DNA of 64,000 bases from Paraconiothyrium sp. Pb-2020 (lineage: Eukaryota; Ascomycota; Dothideomycetes; Pleosporales; Didymosphaeriaceae): assembly GCA_022419385.1 (NCBI GenBank), contig JAJUBI010000001.1, positions 2,728,001 through 2,792,000 on the forward strand. Direction: 5' to 3'. Shown one piece after another: positions 20,818 to 31,677 of the stretch. A model generated the notes under the pieces. The model saw only the letters and a list, made by a program, of their open reading frames with translations. It did not search any database and was not told the DNA's origin. The position numbers and the translations under genes were made by a program. Numbering within the stretch: the stretch's first letter is position 1; the number at the start of each line of letters is the position of its first letter.

Positions 20818-22128
20818 ATGCCCGTAGACGCGATCCACATCGCGGCGGTCTGTAAGTAGACGGAGACTTGAAGCACTCTGCAAACCACACTGACATGTCA
20901 AGTTATCGTCTTCGCTGCTAGTATTGGAGGAGCCGGCTTTCCGGTCGTGGCAAAGAAGGTGAAATGGATGAAGATTCCGCCTGCCGCTTTCTTCTTCTGT
21001 AAGCACTTCGGTACTGGAGTTCTTATAGCAACAGCCTTTGTGCATGTAAGTCATTTCAACATCTGGAATAATATGATCTAACAAGTACAGTTACTTCCAA
21101 CGGCATTTCAGTCACTCAACGATCCGTCGTTGCCGGCCGTCTTCACGGAGAAGTATCCTGCCATGCCGGGTGTCATCATGATGGGCTCGCTCTTCGTTTT
21201 GTTCGTCATCGAGATGTGGCTCAACTCAAAGACTGGAGGCCACAGCCACGGCAGCGCAGATGGTCATGAATTTGCTGGAGGTGCCCAAGGCGTTCAAAAT
21301 CAGTTCAACAACCCTATTCGACGTGTCCAAAGCTACGATTCCCAGGTCACTATGGCATACCCAGCAGACAAGAAGGGCCCGTGGGTTGAGAACACATACG
21401 CCGGCGACAACTTCCCCTTTGGCAAGCAGGACGACCGCGAGCTCGAAGTCAAGTCCGAGATGCCACCGTGGTTTATCGTCTTTTACGAGCAATATGTACG
21501 CCAGCGTGACGAGATGATGTCCATGGTCAACCGCGCCATGCCCGCGCTGCCCAACTACAACCAGCCGCCTCAGGACGTTGAGAAGCAGCAATCGTACTTC
21601 GAGACCGATGTTGAGGAGGCTCCTGTGGACCCCGCTGTGCTCAGGAAGCTTTCTTCACAAATCACTCTTATCGAAGGTGGTATTCTGTTCCACTCGGTTT
21701 TCGTCGGTATGACTGTTTCGCTCACAGCAGACGGCTTCATCATTCTTCTCGTCGCCATCGTCTTTCACCAAGCTTTCGAGGGTCTCGGCTTGGGTTCGCG
21801 TATCGCCGCTGTTCCGTATCCCAAGGGCAGCTGGAAGCCATGGGCACTCGTCGTCGCTTTCGGAACCACTGCTCCCTTCGGTCAGGCTCTTGGTCTCGCA
21901 GTCGGCAACGCCTTCGACCCTGAGAGCCCGCTTGGTCTCATCCTTATCGGTACATTCAACGCCATCTCGTCAGGTCTTCTACTCTACGCTGCGCTAGTCG
22001 ATTTGCTAGCAGAAGATTTCCTGTCTGAGGAGGCGCAACACACCTTGACCGGCAGCGCGAAGAAGAAGGCTTTCTGCTACGTCCTGATTGGTGCAGCCGG
22101 TATGTCTATTGTCGGCGCTTTCGCATAA
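20818..22128 (+). CDS. ZIP-family metal (zinc/iron) transporter
   Basis: Three exons (20818-20851, 20903-21045, 21091-22128) give 404 aa starting MPVDAIHIAAV. TM1-TM3 are IVFAASIGGAGFPVV, FFFCKHFGTGVLIATAFVHLL and VIMMGSLFVLFVIEMWL. A long cytosolic loop (~105-225) has a modest His-rich patch (GGHSHGSADGHE) that usually binds zinc. The diagnostic ZIP helices follow: EGGILFHSVFVGMTVSLTAD (TM4, His-Ser) and VFHQAFEGLGLGSRI (TM5, HQxFEG), then FNAISSGLLLYAALVDLLAEDF and a final helix. These residues form the binuclear metal site. It should import Zn2+ (possibly Fe2+ or Mn2+) into the cytosol, usually at the plasma membrane. The two small 5' exons were placed by the conserved CKHFGTGVLIATAFVHLLPTAF block crossing the intron. 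Confidence 0.95.
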
Positions 22129-22966
22129 GCACGATGCCTTCGCTTCTTCAACTTTTTTCTGCACGCGTCCGATCCAACGCATCACGACTATCCATCTCTC
22201 ACGAATCACAACACGCATTACGTCTGGGCATCGCCAAATCACGACCAAGTCCCACGGCGGCTTGGCGTCACATGCGTAATTCTCATTCTCTCTCATTTGT
22301 CACGAAGTTGGAGACGCGAGTAGCCTCCATGACCAGTCAGCATTATTATGCGCTTGCATTGGGTAAGGCTGTGACTATGCAGCCACATCTATGTCGACCA
22401 CGTGCGACGCGTGCGCGGATCTTGTACACTATTGGGATGGGGGGCGTCGTCACGGTGTTGTTACCTATACTGGCCTGGCTTATGGTTACTTGCTTTTTCC
22501 TAACATATTACTTGCTCTTTATGAAAGAACGTCTAAAACAGGGGCAACCATTCTGTCCTCAATGATAGTGGGTTAATTCCATGTGTTACCAGTTGCCTAT
22601 CAAGCTATGTCTTGTATATCTAGAATGGAGGCGTTACTTCACTTGTTACGATGCTAGTGTCGTGTGGGAAAGGAGGGCCTTCACGTTAGACGCCCCATGT
22701 GGTGATACAAATGATAACGTGACATGCCACGCCTTGTTGGACGTGGCAGCCATGGCGCGTCCTCACCAATTCCTTCTCCATCTCAAGACGCCAAAGTCCG
22801 CAGTTTGTCACCCTCGTGCTCTATCCTTAATGCCTGTCGATTCCATACTTCGCACTTGCCACTTACGCGGTTCAAGAATTCGCATCGCGCCATGGGACTG
22901 AATCGAGCTCCAGGATCCGCTCTCTCAGAAAAAGGGGTAATGGCAAGTTCGCCCACATACCAACAA

Positions 22967-23086
22967 ATCTGGCCAGAGGTCCGTTGCCTCACCAGAAATC
23001 AGCCAGAGGTTCGTTCCTGGTGGAATAATCAAAGAGAGATTCGCTCCAAGCGGTACAATCAAAGAGAGCTTCGCCGCAGTCCGAAG
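22967..23086 (+). repeat. Degenerate 30-bp tandem repeat, 4 copies
   Basis: Four 30-bp units start at 22967, 22997, 23027 and 23057. Each begins with AATC-like bases followed by a purine block and TTCG/TCCG. Units 1-2 share CCAGAGGT.CGTT; units 3-4 share AATCAAAGAGAG.TTCGC. They lie in one open frame (22724-23302) where each unit would encode ten residues of pattern NQ.E.R, but there is no other sign of a gene. Confidence 0.75.
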
Positions 23087-24514
23087 ATAACAAGGACAAC
23101 TGCGCCCACTGTCCTGCTCTTTCTGCCCTCGAGCCCCTCGCCCTTAAATACTTCAGGGCCACGGCAAGTAGACGCCCCGTACTTTCTTGGACAGAGATCA
23201 TCAGCCGGAGCCAAGCTCGGGATTCTCCCCGTCCGAAAGCAGATGTGCACGATTGGGGAATGCATCGCCAGCGAGAAGCCTGTCTGCCGGGAGTCTGGTT
23301 GAGCCGCGCTGGGTCTTGGGTGGAGATAGACGGCGCTTGGAAGGAGTGGTTTTTCTTGGCTGTCTACGCATGTGTGAGGATTTGTGGCGGGTGCTAGTCT
23401 CCCGAGGCGCATGCCGTAGGAGGCTCTGCGCGAAACATTATGTCAACATCTAAGGGCTGGGCGCTGGCGTGAGGCGTTGGGATGTGCGACTCTTGACAAA
23501 TCGCGGTGGGGCTATTACGAGGGTTTATGAGGAGAAGGGCAAGGGCGGGTCGTAGCTGGGCGGGTCTCAGTGAAACTGGGAGTAGTGCTTGGCGGAGGTT
23601 GCTTTGGGAGCGTGGGACGGGAGGTGTTTGGGATGGAAGCGGGTGGAGGCCGTACGGGATGGACTAGCCGTTTTGGGGAGGTATGCCAAGGGGCGCTGTG
23701 ATTCGTGCGGAGCCCAGCTGTGCTTTTGGGGCTCGTTATCCTCATCTTCCCACGATCTCGCACTCGAAAATCGAAGACGACATCATCTGTACCTACCATT
23801 CGCACTCCCAGGATCTACCAACGCCCGCATGGCTCACCGCTTTTTCCAGCATCGTAATCCCAGCTGCGCTGATAGCACAAGGCGATCTCCAGCCGGCTTA
23901 TGGCGCGCGGGGTGGACAGCATCCGCTCCGCGCCTGCGTCCGCGGTCGCGTCCTGCACGCTATCAAAGCTGCATTCGGATAGAAATGTTTCCGCGGTGTT
24001 TATGAGCACGAGGCAGATTCTATCGCGGCAGATCGCCAGTCAGAACAGGCTTTCGGAAAGATGTTTGTAGTTCGCGATGGCGTGGAAGAGGGTAGGGTCA
24101 TGGGAGGCGGAGAGTGCGGAGAGAGTCCGCTGAACACCGCGTCCATGATGCACAGACATCGCGGACATTGCGCTTTTGGGCCTTAGGATCTCCGCTAGGC
24201 CAGACTGGTGCACGGAATGAGTGTTCTCTTTGATCGACTCTAGGGGGAAGGGCCGAGAAAGACGATGAGAGCGAGGAATGGGTAGATACAAGCCTCGCGC
24301 TCAGATGTCTTAACCAGGCGCAGCCAATGCTGGACAAAAAAGAGATATCTTGATCGGGGAAATGGGAAGGTACTACGGCTGTCGCAATGCCTCTCGTTCC
24401 TTTTCACGTCGCCAATGTTCTAATTCGCACGCTATCGATGCTTGAAAACTCGGTAAGATGCTGTGAAGAGGCTCGTTGAGCTCCGACAGCCAGCGAGCGT
24501 TGGCCAAGCGTTGG

Positions 24515-24562
24515 GACCGAAAGCTTGTCGCACTGCAGGACCGAAAGCTTGTCGCACTGCAG
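24515..24562 (+). repeat. Perfect 24-bp tandem duplication
   Basis: Two identical 24-bp units, 24515-24538 and 24539-24562, each running GACCGAAAGCTT then GTCGCACTGCAG, followed by a partial third GACC. Each unit contains HindIII-like AAGCTT and PstI-like CTGCAG palindromes. It is intergenic. Confidence 0.9.
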
Positions 24563-25036
24563 GACCTTTGATGTTTCCTTGGTTCTGTCAGACACAGTAC
24601 AACACCATACCAGGAACTAGGTCGACCACAGAACCCGTTAAGTCTACGAAAAATGGCGTCTTCTCATCGCATAATCTGCCAGACGTTGCACTGTGCTGTA
24701 GGCCGCGTCTGCGCAGAGAAATCGGGTCGAACTTCGCGGGGTTTTGCACGCCCGCGTTTCCATGTACCATGTATGTCCGCTAAAAGTTTTCTAAACAACA
24801 AGACTTAGACTCTGTAATCGTGTATCCTGGGGTAATTCGCACTGTGATGATTGTCCGACATTCCGACCTCATGGCGCAGCCTCTGAAGGCGGCTGTTCAC
24901 GTGGGCTCGGGAGGCGCGGCTCAAAGCGGGGTAAGCCGCGAAATGCCGGCTGCAAGCTCAGCCCGCCCACTTCCTTCCGCTCTTCAAAGCAAATTCTCCT
25001 GCGATATCCTGTGCGCTGTCATTCCACCGTCGCGTC

Positions 25037-27637
25037 ATGTCCCAACAGCCAGAGAGCGACAGAACACCCCCGGCGCGCCACTGGAAGGTACCGCATCCAA
25101 GAAGAGGACCCACCCGAAGACTTTAAGCGTGCATACAAGGCTTGCATCAATTGTCGCCAGAGGAAGGCCAAATGTATCTTGGATACTACCCAGACGGTGA
25201 ACTGAAGCCACCATGTCAGCGCTGCAAGAGAGAGATGCGAGAATGCGTTTTTCGCTCAGAGCGCTCGTGGGTGAAGAGACGGAAGCCTGGAGAGCCCGTG
25301 AGGGAACCTGAAGAAAACACAAGCGATACAATGCATCCACCATCAGGGACCAATGGAGCACAGCAGATTCCCACCCAACAACGATCCTCAATATCGGTCC
25401 AGTCCATGTCACCCCACGATTCGGTACATACCAGGCGGTCTGATATCATGTCCCCACCTGCCCACTTACGCAGAGTCTCTACCTCTCAACCGGATCTATC
25501 CCACTCAGTCATGAGGACGGTTGTCTCTAGCGGTAGTGATGCTTTGAATCTGCTCTTTGAGGCTGCCCACCATAGAGATGCGCTTGAAAATCAAGCGCGT
25601 GCAAAACCAAACACAAGATACTCCTCGATCGGGCACATCGTACGGGTTAGGTGAGCAAGATTCCCGTATCCTCCAAGTCATCACAAGCCGCAACTCCACA
25701 CAGCAACTTGTGTCACTCAATCAAGAAGTCCACCCAAGCTACATCATCAGTTCTAACGATATCGTTCAACAGGGCCTGATGGCCAGCCATCCTCCCCGTT
25801 CACTTTCAAGGCGCAGCCGGTGCAAATGTCACAACCATCTCCAGAGACACTGCGAGTATGGACTTCTTGCAGATTCGTGCAAATGGGCTGGTTCTCCGCG
25901 CACGAAGCTGTCACCTACGTCGATCTTTTCTTCAAAAATTGCTCGCCGCTCTCACCCATCCTCTCTGATTTCTACTCGCATCACGAAAATCACTGGTCAT
26001 TGATCGCTTTGGACCCATTTCTATGTGTGACCATCCTAATGATCTCCTCGCGATACAACGTTTTGCCCGGCGTAGGCGGTGCATCGAGAGGTTACTTTGT
26101 TCATGATCGGCTGTGGGAGCAATGCCAACGCTTCATCATGAAGATCATGTTGGGTCAGGTCAAATTGTCCAAGGCTCAATCGCGGACGATCGGATCTATA
26201 GAAGCTCTGTTGCTCCTGTCTGAATGGCACCCACGTGCTTTACACTTTCCCACCGCTAGTGATGGCTGGGACTGCGAACTTATGATTGGAGCAAACAACA
26301 CGACATCGGAAGGTGTCCAGATCTTAGAAGGCGACACAACGTCCAGTCGCTGGCTCGAGGACGTCATTGAGCCGGCGAAACGATCAGACCGGATGTCCTG
26401 GATGTTGATGGGTTGTGCACTCTCGCTGGCGCAAGAGTTGGGTCTGTTTGAAGATAATGGTAACGTGGAGAGGGACCAGATCTCATACCCAAAGACGCCA
26501 CCTGAAGCACTTGTTCAAAGGCGAATCCGCGCCCGGAAGCTCCTCTATGTTTTCATAGAGCAATTATCATGGCGTCTGGGTTGTACATCGATGATACCTC
26601 AGAGCCTCAATCACGCTTTGATGGAAAAACTACCTGTCAATTCAACTACTGGCGCTCCCGAGGAGTGGCAGGGTTTCATGAGCGCTTGGGTCGAACTGAC
26701 CAAACTGGCCCGATCAGTATCGGACACGATCTATCCTTCAACAGCGACCACGCGCAATCTGCTACGGACGGGTAGATACATTGGACTCCTCGAGCATTTT
26801 CAACCTCTGCTTACTACGTGGAGGAAAAAGTACTTAGATCCATGCAGTAAGTCTTCAACATAGCGTTTCGTACTAGGCTGTTACTGACAATTTACTGCAG
26901 AACTCAAGGTCGGTCTGCACGACATGTTGTGCATTGAGTATCAATATGTCCGGATTTACACGAACTCCCTTGGTATGCAGGCTGTAGTGGAGCGCACCCT
27001 CGCTGAAACCGATCCCGACGGACCGCAAGAGGATATCCTGCCTTTAAATCTAGAGCCAAGAGACTACGACTTCATACAAGAAGTCGTAGATGGAAGCTGC
27101 CAGATCCTGCAGAAAGTGGTTCAGCTCTACGAGTCTGGTGCTCTACGATACTCACCAGTCCGGATCTTCCTTCGCATTTCCGCGTCCTCCATTTACTTGA
27201 TCAAAGCTCTCAGCCTAGGCTCCCGCAATCAGAAGTTGCAGAGCTCTCTAGACACTTTGGACGCCGCCATTCGTGCCATGCGCTCCAGTACACTCGACGA
27301 CATGCATCTCGCCTCCCGCTATGCCACTTTGCTCGATCTGCACGTCGCCAGGCTGCGCGAGAACTTCGTCGTTTCGGCACGCCCGCCGCGCATCCCTTCG
27401 CGAGGAGCATCGCTCGAGAATAACACGACAGCTGGGATGGACTTTTTGAACAACCACAACGCAGGCACGTCAGGCATTGCCTCGCTGGCCAATGATGTCA
27501 ACGGTTTGATGCCGGATGATGACTGGCTGGCGCTGCCGTTTGATCCGGCGATGGCTCCTTTCGGTCTGGAATCGAACTCTACTTTCCAAGGCTTTGATGA
27601 TGGCACGTTGGATTTCATATGGAATTTGCCGGTGTAA
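25037..27637 (+). CDS. Zn2Cys6 transcription factor with apparent frame breaks in the zinc-cluster exon
   Basis: The Zn2Cys6 cluster is recognisable: CINCRQRKAKC at ~25142-25176 and CQRCKREMREC at ~25216-25250, followed by the fungal-type RSERSWVKRRKPGE. However, the halves are in different frames. Reading from ATG 25037, three single -1 slips (near 25078, 25116 and 25175) are needed to keep an open frame through MSQQPESDRTPPAR, PLEGTASKKRTHP, EDFKRAYKAC... and LGYYPDGELKPPC. A further gap at ~25640-25790 is either an intron (donor GTACGG or GTGAGC, acceptor ending GGCCAG at ~25785) or more slips. From 25790 the regulatory domain is clean (VWTSCRFVQMGWFSAHEAVTYVDLFF...), with one certain intron 26847-26900 and stop at 27637. 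A nuclear DNA-binding regulator of unknown target. Confidence 0.8.
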
Positions 27638-28112
27638 TGGGCCTTGAGTTGTATCACGCGCTGGGACGTTTGTTTGGCGCATGAAAAGATAAAGGCATGT
27701 GTTATGACTGATATGCGTTACGATATGGTGATGTACTAGATAATTTGTAGTGCTTTTTGCACCCTTTGCCAAATCCTAGACTTTTCAATAGATACAGACG
27801 TTGATTAGATAGGCGTTTGAAAATGGCATGTCAGCTTCCTCGTTTCGCAAACACTGCCAAGTTCACCCGTTTACGTGTTTATACAGTCACCGATTGACGT
27901 TGAACCAACAATAGAAGAGGATGTTTTCTCTTTTGTGGTGACTGACAGGAGCACGTGCCCCTCATAAATTTTGATGAAAGGTAATATGTATATTTGATAC
28001 TCAAGGCTATGATCGGAACGCAAGTCTCAACGCTCAAACCACGAGCCTGAAACACCTTCATACGGCGAAGACTACATTAGCTCCACACCAGACTCCCACA
28101 ACCACGGTCACA
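27638..28112. other. Intergenic between convergent 3' ends
   Basis: About 475 bp, AT-rich, between the Zn2Cys6 and HPPD stops. Nothing beyond expected 3' UTRs is visible. Confidence 0.6.
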
Positions 28113-29385
28113 TCACACAAGATTCCCTCTCAACTCCTGCTCCCTCTCGATGGCCTCAAACAAGCTCTTAAAGTTACCAGCCCCAAACCCATCAAAGTTG
28201 TTCCGCTGAATGATCTCGATAAACACCGTCGGCCTATCCATCAAGTGCTTAGTGAACAACTGCAGCAGATACCCCCCCTCGTCGAAATCAATAAGTATAT
28301 CCAAACTCTGCAGCACATCAAAGTCCTCCTCGAGCCGCATCCCCTTGCTCTTCAACCGCTGCCTCATCGCCGCATAGTACGTATCCGGCACCTTTATAAA
28401 CTCGACGCCCCTCGCCTTGAGATTCGTAATGTCACGGATGATGTCGTCCGTGCGGAGCGCTATGTGCTGCACGCCCGGCCCGCCGTAGAAATCCACGTAC
28501 TCTTCGATCTGCGACTGCTTCTTGCCGTGCGCGGGCTCGTTGATGGGCATCTTGACGACGTCGTTGGGCGAGCTCATGACTACGCTCTTGAGTGCGGAGT
28601 ACTCGGTGCAGATGTCCTTGTCGTCGACGGACCAGAAGCGGTGGAAGCCGAGCACGCGCTCGTAGTAGTCGCAGATGTTGTCCATTTCGTCCCAGTCTTG
28701 GTTGCCGACGCAGTGGTCGATGTTGGAGAGGAGGACTGGGGGGAGGAATTTTGAGAGGGGGTCTGAGGCGGAGGGGGCGGGGGCGTAGCCGGGGAGGAAG
28801 GGCCCGCTGTAGGAGGACTTCTCGATGAGCGTGTGGGTGGTGTCGCCGTAGGTTTTTAGCGTTGCGAGGCGCACGGTGCCGTTGGCGTCTGTGAGGGTGT
28901 GGGGTGCGGAGATGGATTCGGCGCCTGCGGAGACGGCAGAGGAGTAGATTGCGTCGAGGTTGTCGACCTCGAAGGCGACGTCTGGGGTGCATTAGCATGG
29001 TATTGGTGTAGGTCTTGGCTTGGTGTGGCGACTTACCCTTCACTGCGTCTCCGTGCTTTTCTTGATGCTCATGAATTTCATGTAATAGCTTTGCATCCTC
29101 TTCACTGAGTCTTGAGCTTTGCTTCAGACCCCGAAGCGGCGATGTGAGGACGAAGGTAACATTTCCGTTCCGTATCACGTGGGAAGCGATTGAACGCGAG
29201 CCAGTTTCAAGACCGCGGTATGCAACTCGTTCAAAGCCCATGCGCGTTACATAGAAGGCAGCGGCTTGTTTTGCGTTACCAACATACCAGTGTACATGGT
29301 GGTACCCCCGGTATGCTGAGATATCAGAAGACGACGGTTCTGAGGGGATGGGGGACCCGGGTGGCGATATCCTTCCAGGTGCCAT
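28113..29385 (-). CDS. hpd: 4-hydroxyphenylpyruvate dioxygenase
   Basis: Two exons (29385-29037, 28981-28113; intron 29036-28982, phase 1) give 405 aa. The enzyme converts 4-hydroxyphenylpyruvate to homogentisate in tyrosine catabolism, using Fe(II) and O2, in the cytosol. Both vicinal-oxygen-chelate halves are present: GYHHVHWYVGNAKQAAAFY at the N-terminus and NIDHCVGNQ ... YERVLGFHRFWSVDDKD in the catalytic half. The iron ligands expected for the family are the His of NIDHCVG, the His of GVQHIALRTDDI and the Glu of VFIEIIQRNN. The C-terminal lid GFGAGNFKSLFEAIEREQ is intact. In many fungi this gene clusters with homogentisate dioxygenase, fumarylacetoacetase and maleylacetoacetate isomerase; none of these is in this window. 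Homogentisate also feeds pyomelanin. Confidence 0.97.
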
Positions 29386-30249
29386 TTTGTGTGGATTTTA
29401 GAGAGATAGCGAAACTGAGGAGTTTATATGTATGTGTATGAGAGCTCGGGGGCCAGAGGAAGGTGGCCTTCCAGCAGTAGAGTGGCAATGAGCGAGTTGA
29501 TGGTTTGGATTGAGTGAAGCGGTTCACCTCAGCCTTTAAGCTTCCGAATGTTCTATCTCCTTCAAAAACCGAGTTTCACCTCCACCGTGAGCCAACGTCA
29601 CCGTGCTGACCATGCACTTGTGCCGAGCTGCGCTCCTGAGAAGGCCGTTGTACCCATTGTTCGCTAGCTCCGCGCCTAACCGGCACAGCCGAGTCTTTCT
29701 TACACAGCAATCTTTGCGCGTCTTTGCACGTGAACGGACTCGCGCCTAGAGATTTCAGCGGTGTGTTTTACAGTAATGTTCCGCGGGAAGGTTCCGTTGT
29801 TTGCGTAGACTGAATCTGAATTATATCGGCTAGGCCGGTTGTTGCAGGCAAGCGGCCACTGCTGCTACCTGACATATCATCAGCAGATTCATCTACCTGA
29901 AACTCGATATCAGTCTTGCTATCTGCGATACCTTGGCTATGTTGCGTCTCCCATCATATAGCCACTTAGCCAAATCAGCCAAATCACGGTTAGAATGTGA
30001 GAGTCAAGCTGGAGGTATGCTGGAGTTGAGAGCCGCAGAGGACTAACTCGTTTCGGCAGAGCGCCACCCAAAGATACCAGAACAGCCGCTACAAGCCGTA
30101 AGCCGATGTTACGGAACAGTGAACGTCAAGTTGAATATTCTTGATTACCACGGCCTCACGTAGCATTTTGTACAAAATATAGATATTCATATCGGCACTC
30201 CACATCTTATTCATTATTGCCGCCCGTCAGCTATTCTACTCAAACCGCG
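29386..30249. promoter_or_regulatory. Intergenic, divergent promoters of HPPD and TTC36-like gene
   Basis: About 860 bp between divergent starts. A TATAAA on the minus strand lies at 29428-29423, close to the HPPD start. The remainder shows no gene, repeat or RNA that I can support. Confidence 0.45.
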
Positions 30250-30969
30250 ATGGCAGTCTCAACACCCAACACCACGCTCTCCGCGAACGACGCAAGAATT
30301 CTAAGTGCGCTCTTCGACCCAGAAACACTCCCCTCCTCCGTCGCAGCCTCAAAATCAACTTCAGCAATCGACGATTCCCTCCCCTCACATCCGACCATCT
30401 CATCAGCACAGTTGTCCATTTTCGAAGCCCAGCAAAATCAGCTAGTCCAACACATCACCTCAAGCTCATCACAAGTTGATATAGAAGCCGCATTGAAGCA
30501 GGAAAACGAGATCATCACCAAGTACCCCGAATATCCTAGCGCACATCTCAACCGCGCCATGCTCCGCCGAATGAAGCTCGAGTCATCATTATCGAAAGAC
30601 GAATCCATCTTCTCATCGTCTGAACCGGAAATGGAAGCTCTCTTCACCGATATCTCGCATGCGATTTCGAAGACTATGTCATTCCCGTCCACAACATCTG
30701 CTGTGTCGCCGTATCAGGCGCGCATCCTGAGGACAGCATACTCCCACCGCGCGTATCTTTACTTGAAAGCCGCAGAACTGGGAGTAGAATGGAGAGGCAA
30801 AAGTAAGAGCGAGCTGGAGGAGTCGGCTAGTGCGGACTTTGCGTCTGCGGCGAGATTTGGCGATGAGGTTGCGAAGGAGATGAGCGTGAGGACGAATCCA
30901 TATGCGAAGATGTGTGGGGCTATTGTCAGGAATGCGTTGGCGGAAGAAAGGAGGGATATGCTAGGTTAG
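30250..30969 (+). CDS. TTC36: TTC36-like tetratricopeptide repeat protein
   Basis: Single-exon 239-aa protein beginning MAVSTPNTTLSANDARILSALFDPE. The block ALKQENEIITKYPEYPSAHLNRAMLRRM is a TPR helix pair with the family-specific YPSAHLNRA, and a second pair appears near the C-terminus (ILRTAYSHRAYLYLKAAELG ... ADFASAARFGDEVAKEM, then NPYAKMCGAIV). This order matches the small TTC36 family of eukaryotes. The fungal member's role is not established; the animal protein has been connected with the tyrosine-catabolism enzyme HPD. The present gene lies next to HPPD, head to head, which is worth noting. Frames open earlier only from TTG, so the ATG at 30250 is the start. Confidence 0.85.
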   Translation: MAVSTPNTTLSANDARILSALFDPETLPSSVAASKSTSAIDDSLPSHPTISSAQLSIFEAQQNQLVQHITSSSSQVDIEAALKQENEIITKYPEYPSAHLNRAMLRRMKLESSLSKDESIFSSSEPEMEALFTDISHAISKTMSFPSTTSAVSPYQARILRTAYSHRAYLYLKAAELGVEWRGKSKSELEESASADFASAARFGDEVAKEMSVRTNPYAKMCGAIVRNALAEERRDMLG

Positions 30970-31677
30970 ATATTGAGAGGCTCGACCAGAAAGGTTCTCA
31001 TAGATTACAACGTTCATCCGTGTGGCATTTTGAACATCAGCCTGGTCAGCTTGCGTTGATTTTTGAGCATACAAATTGAGTCTTCGATATTGCAACAAAC
31101 TACACGAAGGCCGAGCAAAAGTGCGCATATCAGCATCACTCGTAGGCCCGAACGCACTCGCTTCTCGTCCGCGCCAAAGACTGCAGGAAATTTCGTTGGT
31201 GGCCATTTGGAGGGCATCTGGGGGCCGACATGCACCTGTCTCCCTCTTCTTTATGCCTTCGCGCCTCAACAACATCCTTATCTCTAGGTATCCATCTCCC
31301 AAAGGCTCTTGTAATAAGAGCTTTACCATGTAAACCCTGTATGTTTTAAAATAAAAGAACTTCCTACGTTCTATCCAATTTTCACCTACCAGTAAGCGCA
31401 GGAGCATTTCCTCATCGGCAATAGCAATTGTAGTTGATTCATTGTGTCTTGTCTGGTGCAGTCCAGCGCCACTATCCCAGCGAATATTTCTCTCAGAGCA
31501 TCGTTCACGCGTGTTTGACGACGCGGAAAGACTCTTTCAATCCCACTGAGTCACGAGAAGAGACCGCCAGTCAAAAGAGAATGTCCTGCGCACCATTGGT
31601 ACGTGTTCTATATTTTTATTGCTCATCTGTCGCAAAACACAAATCTAGGGTATCTCTGCATCGATCTATAACCACGA
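30970..31677. other. Intergenic between convergent 3' ends
   Basis: About 700 bp between the TTC36-like stop and the thioesterase-like stop. Short open frames on both strands look non-coding. Nothing else seen. Confidence 0.6.

Larger units (their letters stand above)
22129..25036. other. 2.9-kb gene-poor stretch with tandem repeats
   Basis: Contains the ZIP 3' UTR and the Zn2Cys6 promoter. Several medium-length open frames exist (for example 22724-23302), but none shows a recognised domain, and their composition is biased. Two tandem repeats lie inside (22967-23086 and 24515-24562). Base composition changes along the stretch, with a G-rich block at 23450-23700. No transposon ends or ORFs seen. 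Confidence 0.5.

Noticed and set aside
22724..23302. 192-codon open frame in the gene-poor stretch
   Set aside because: No recognisable domain, repeat-derived part, no splice logic; composition suggests chance ORF in GC-rich DNA.
24820..25200. 126-codon frame overlapping the start of the Zn2Cys6 gene
   Set aside because: Part of it (PLEGTASKKRTHP) belongs to the Zn2Cys6 gene through a frame slip; the rest is not coding-like.
28432..29385. 317-codon frame crossing the HPPD intron
   Set aside because: It is HPPD exon 1 plus intron read-through into a wrong frame (Arg/Pro-rich nonsense); HPPD is complete with the intron removed.
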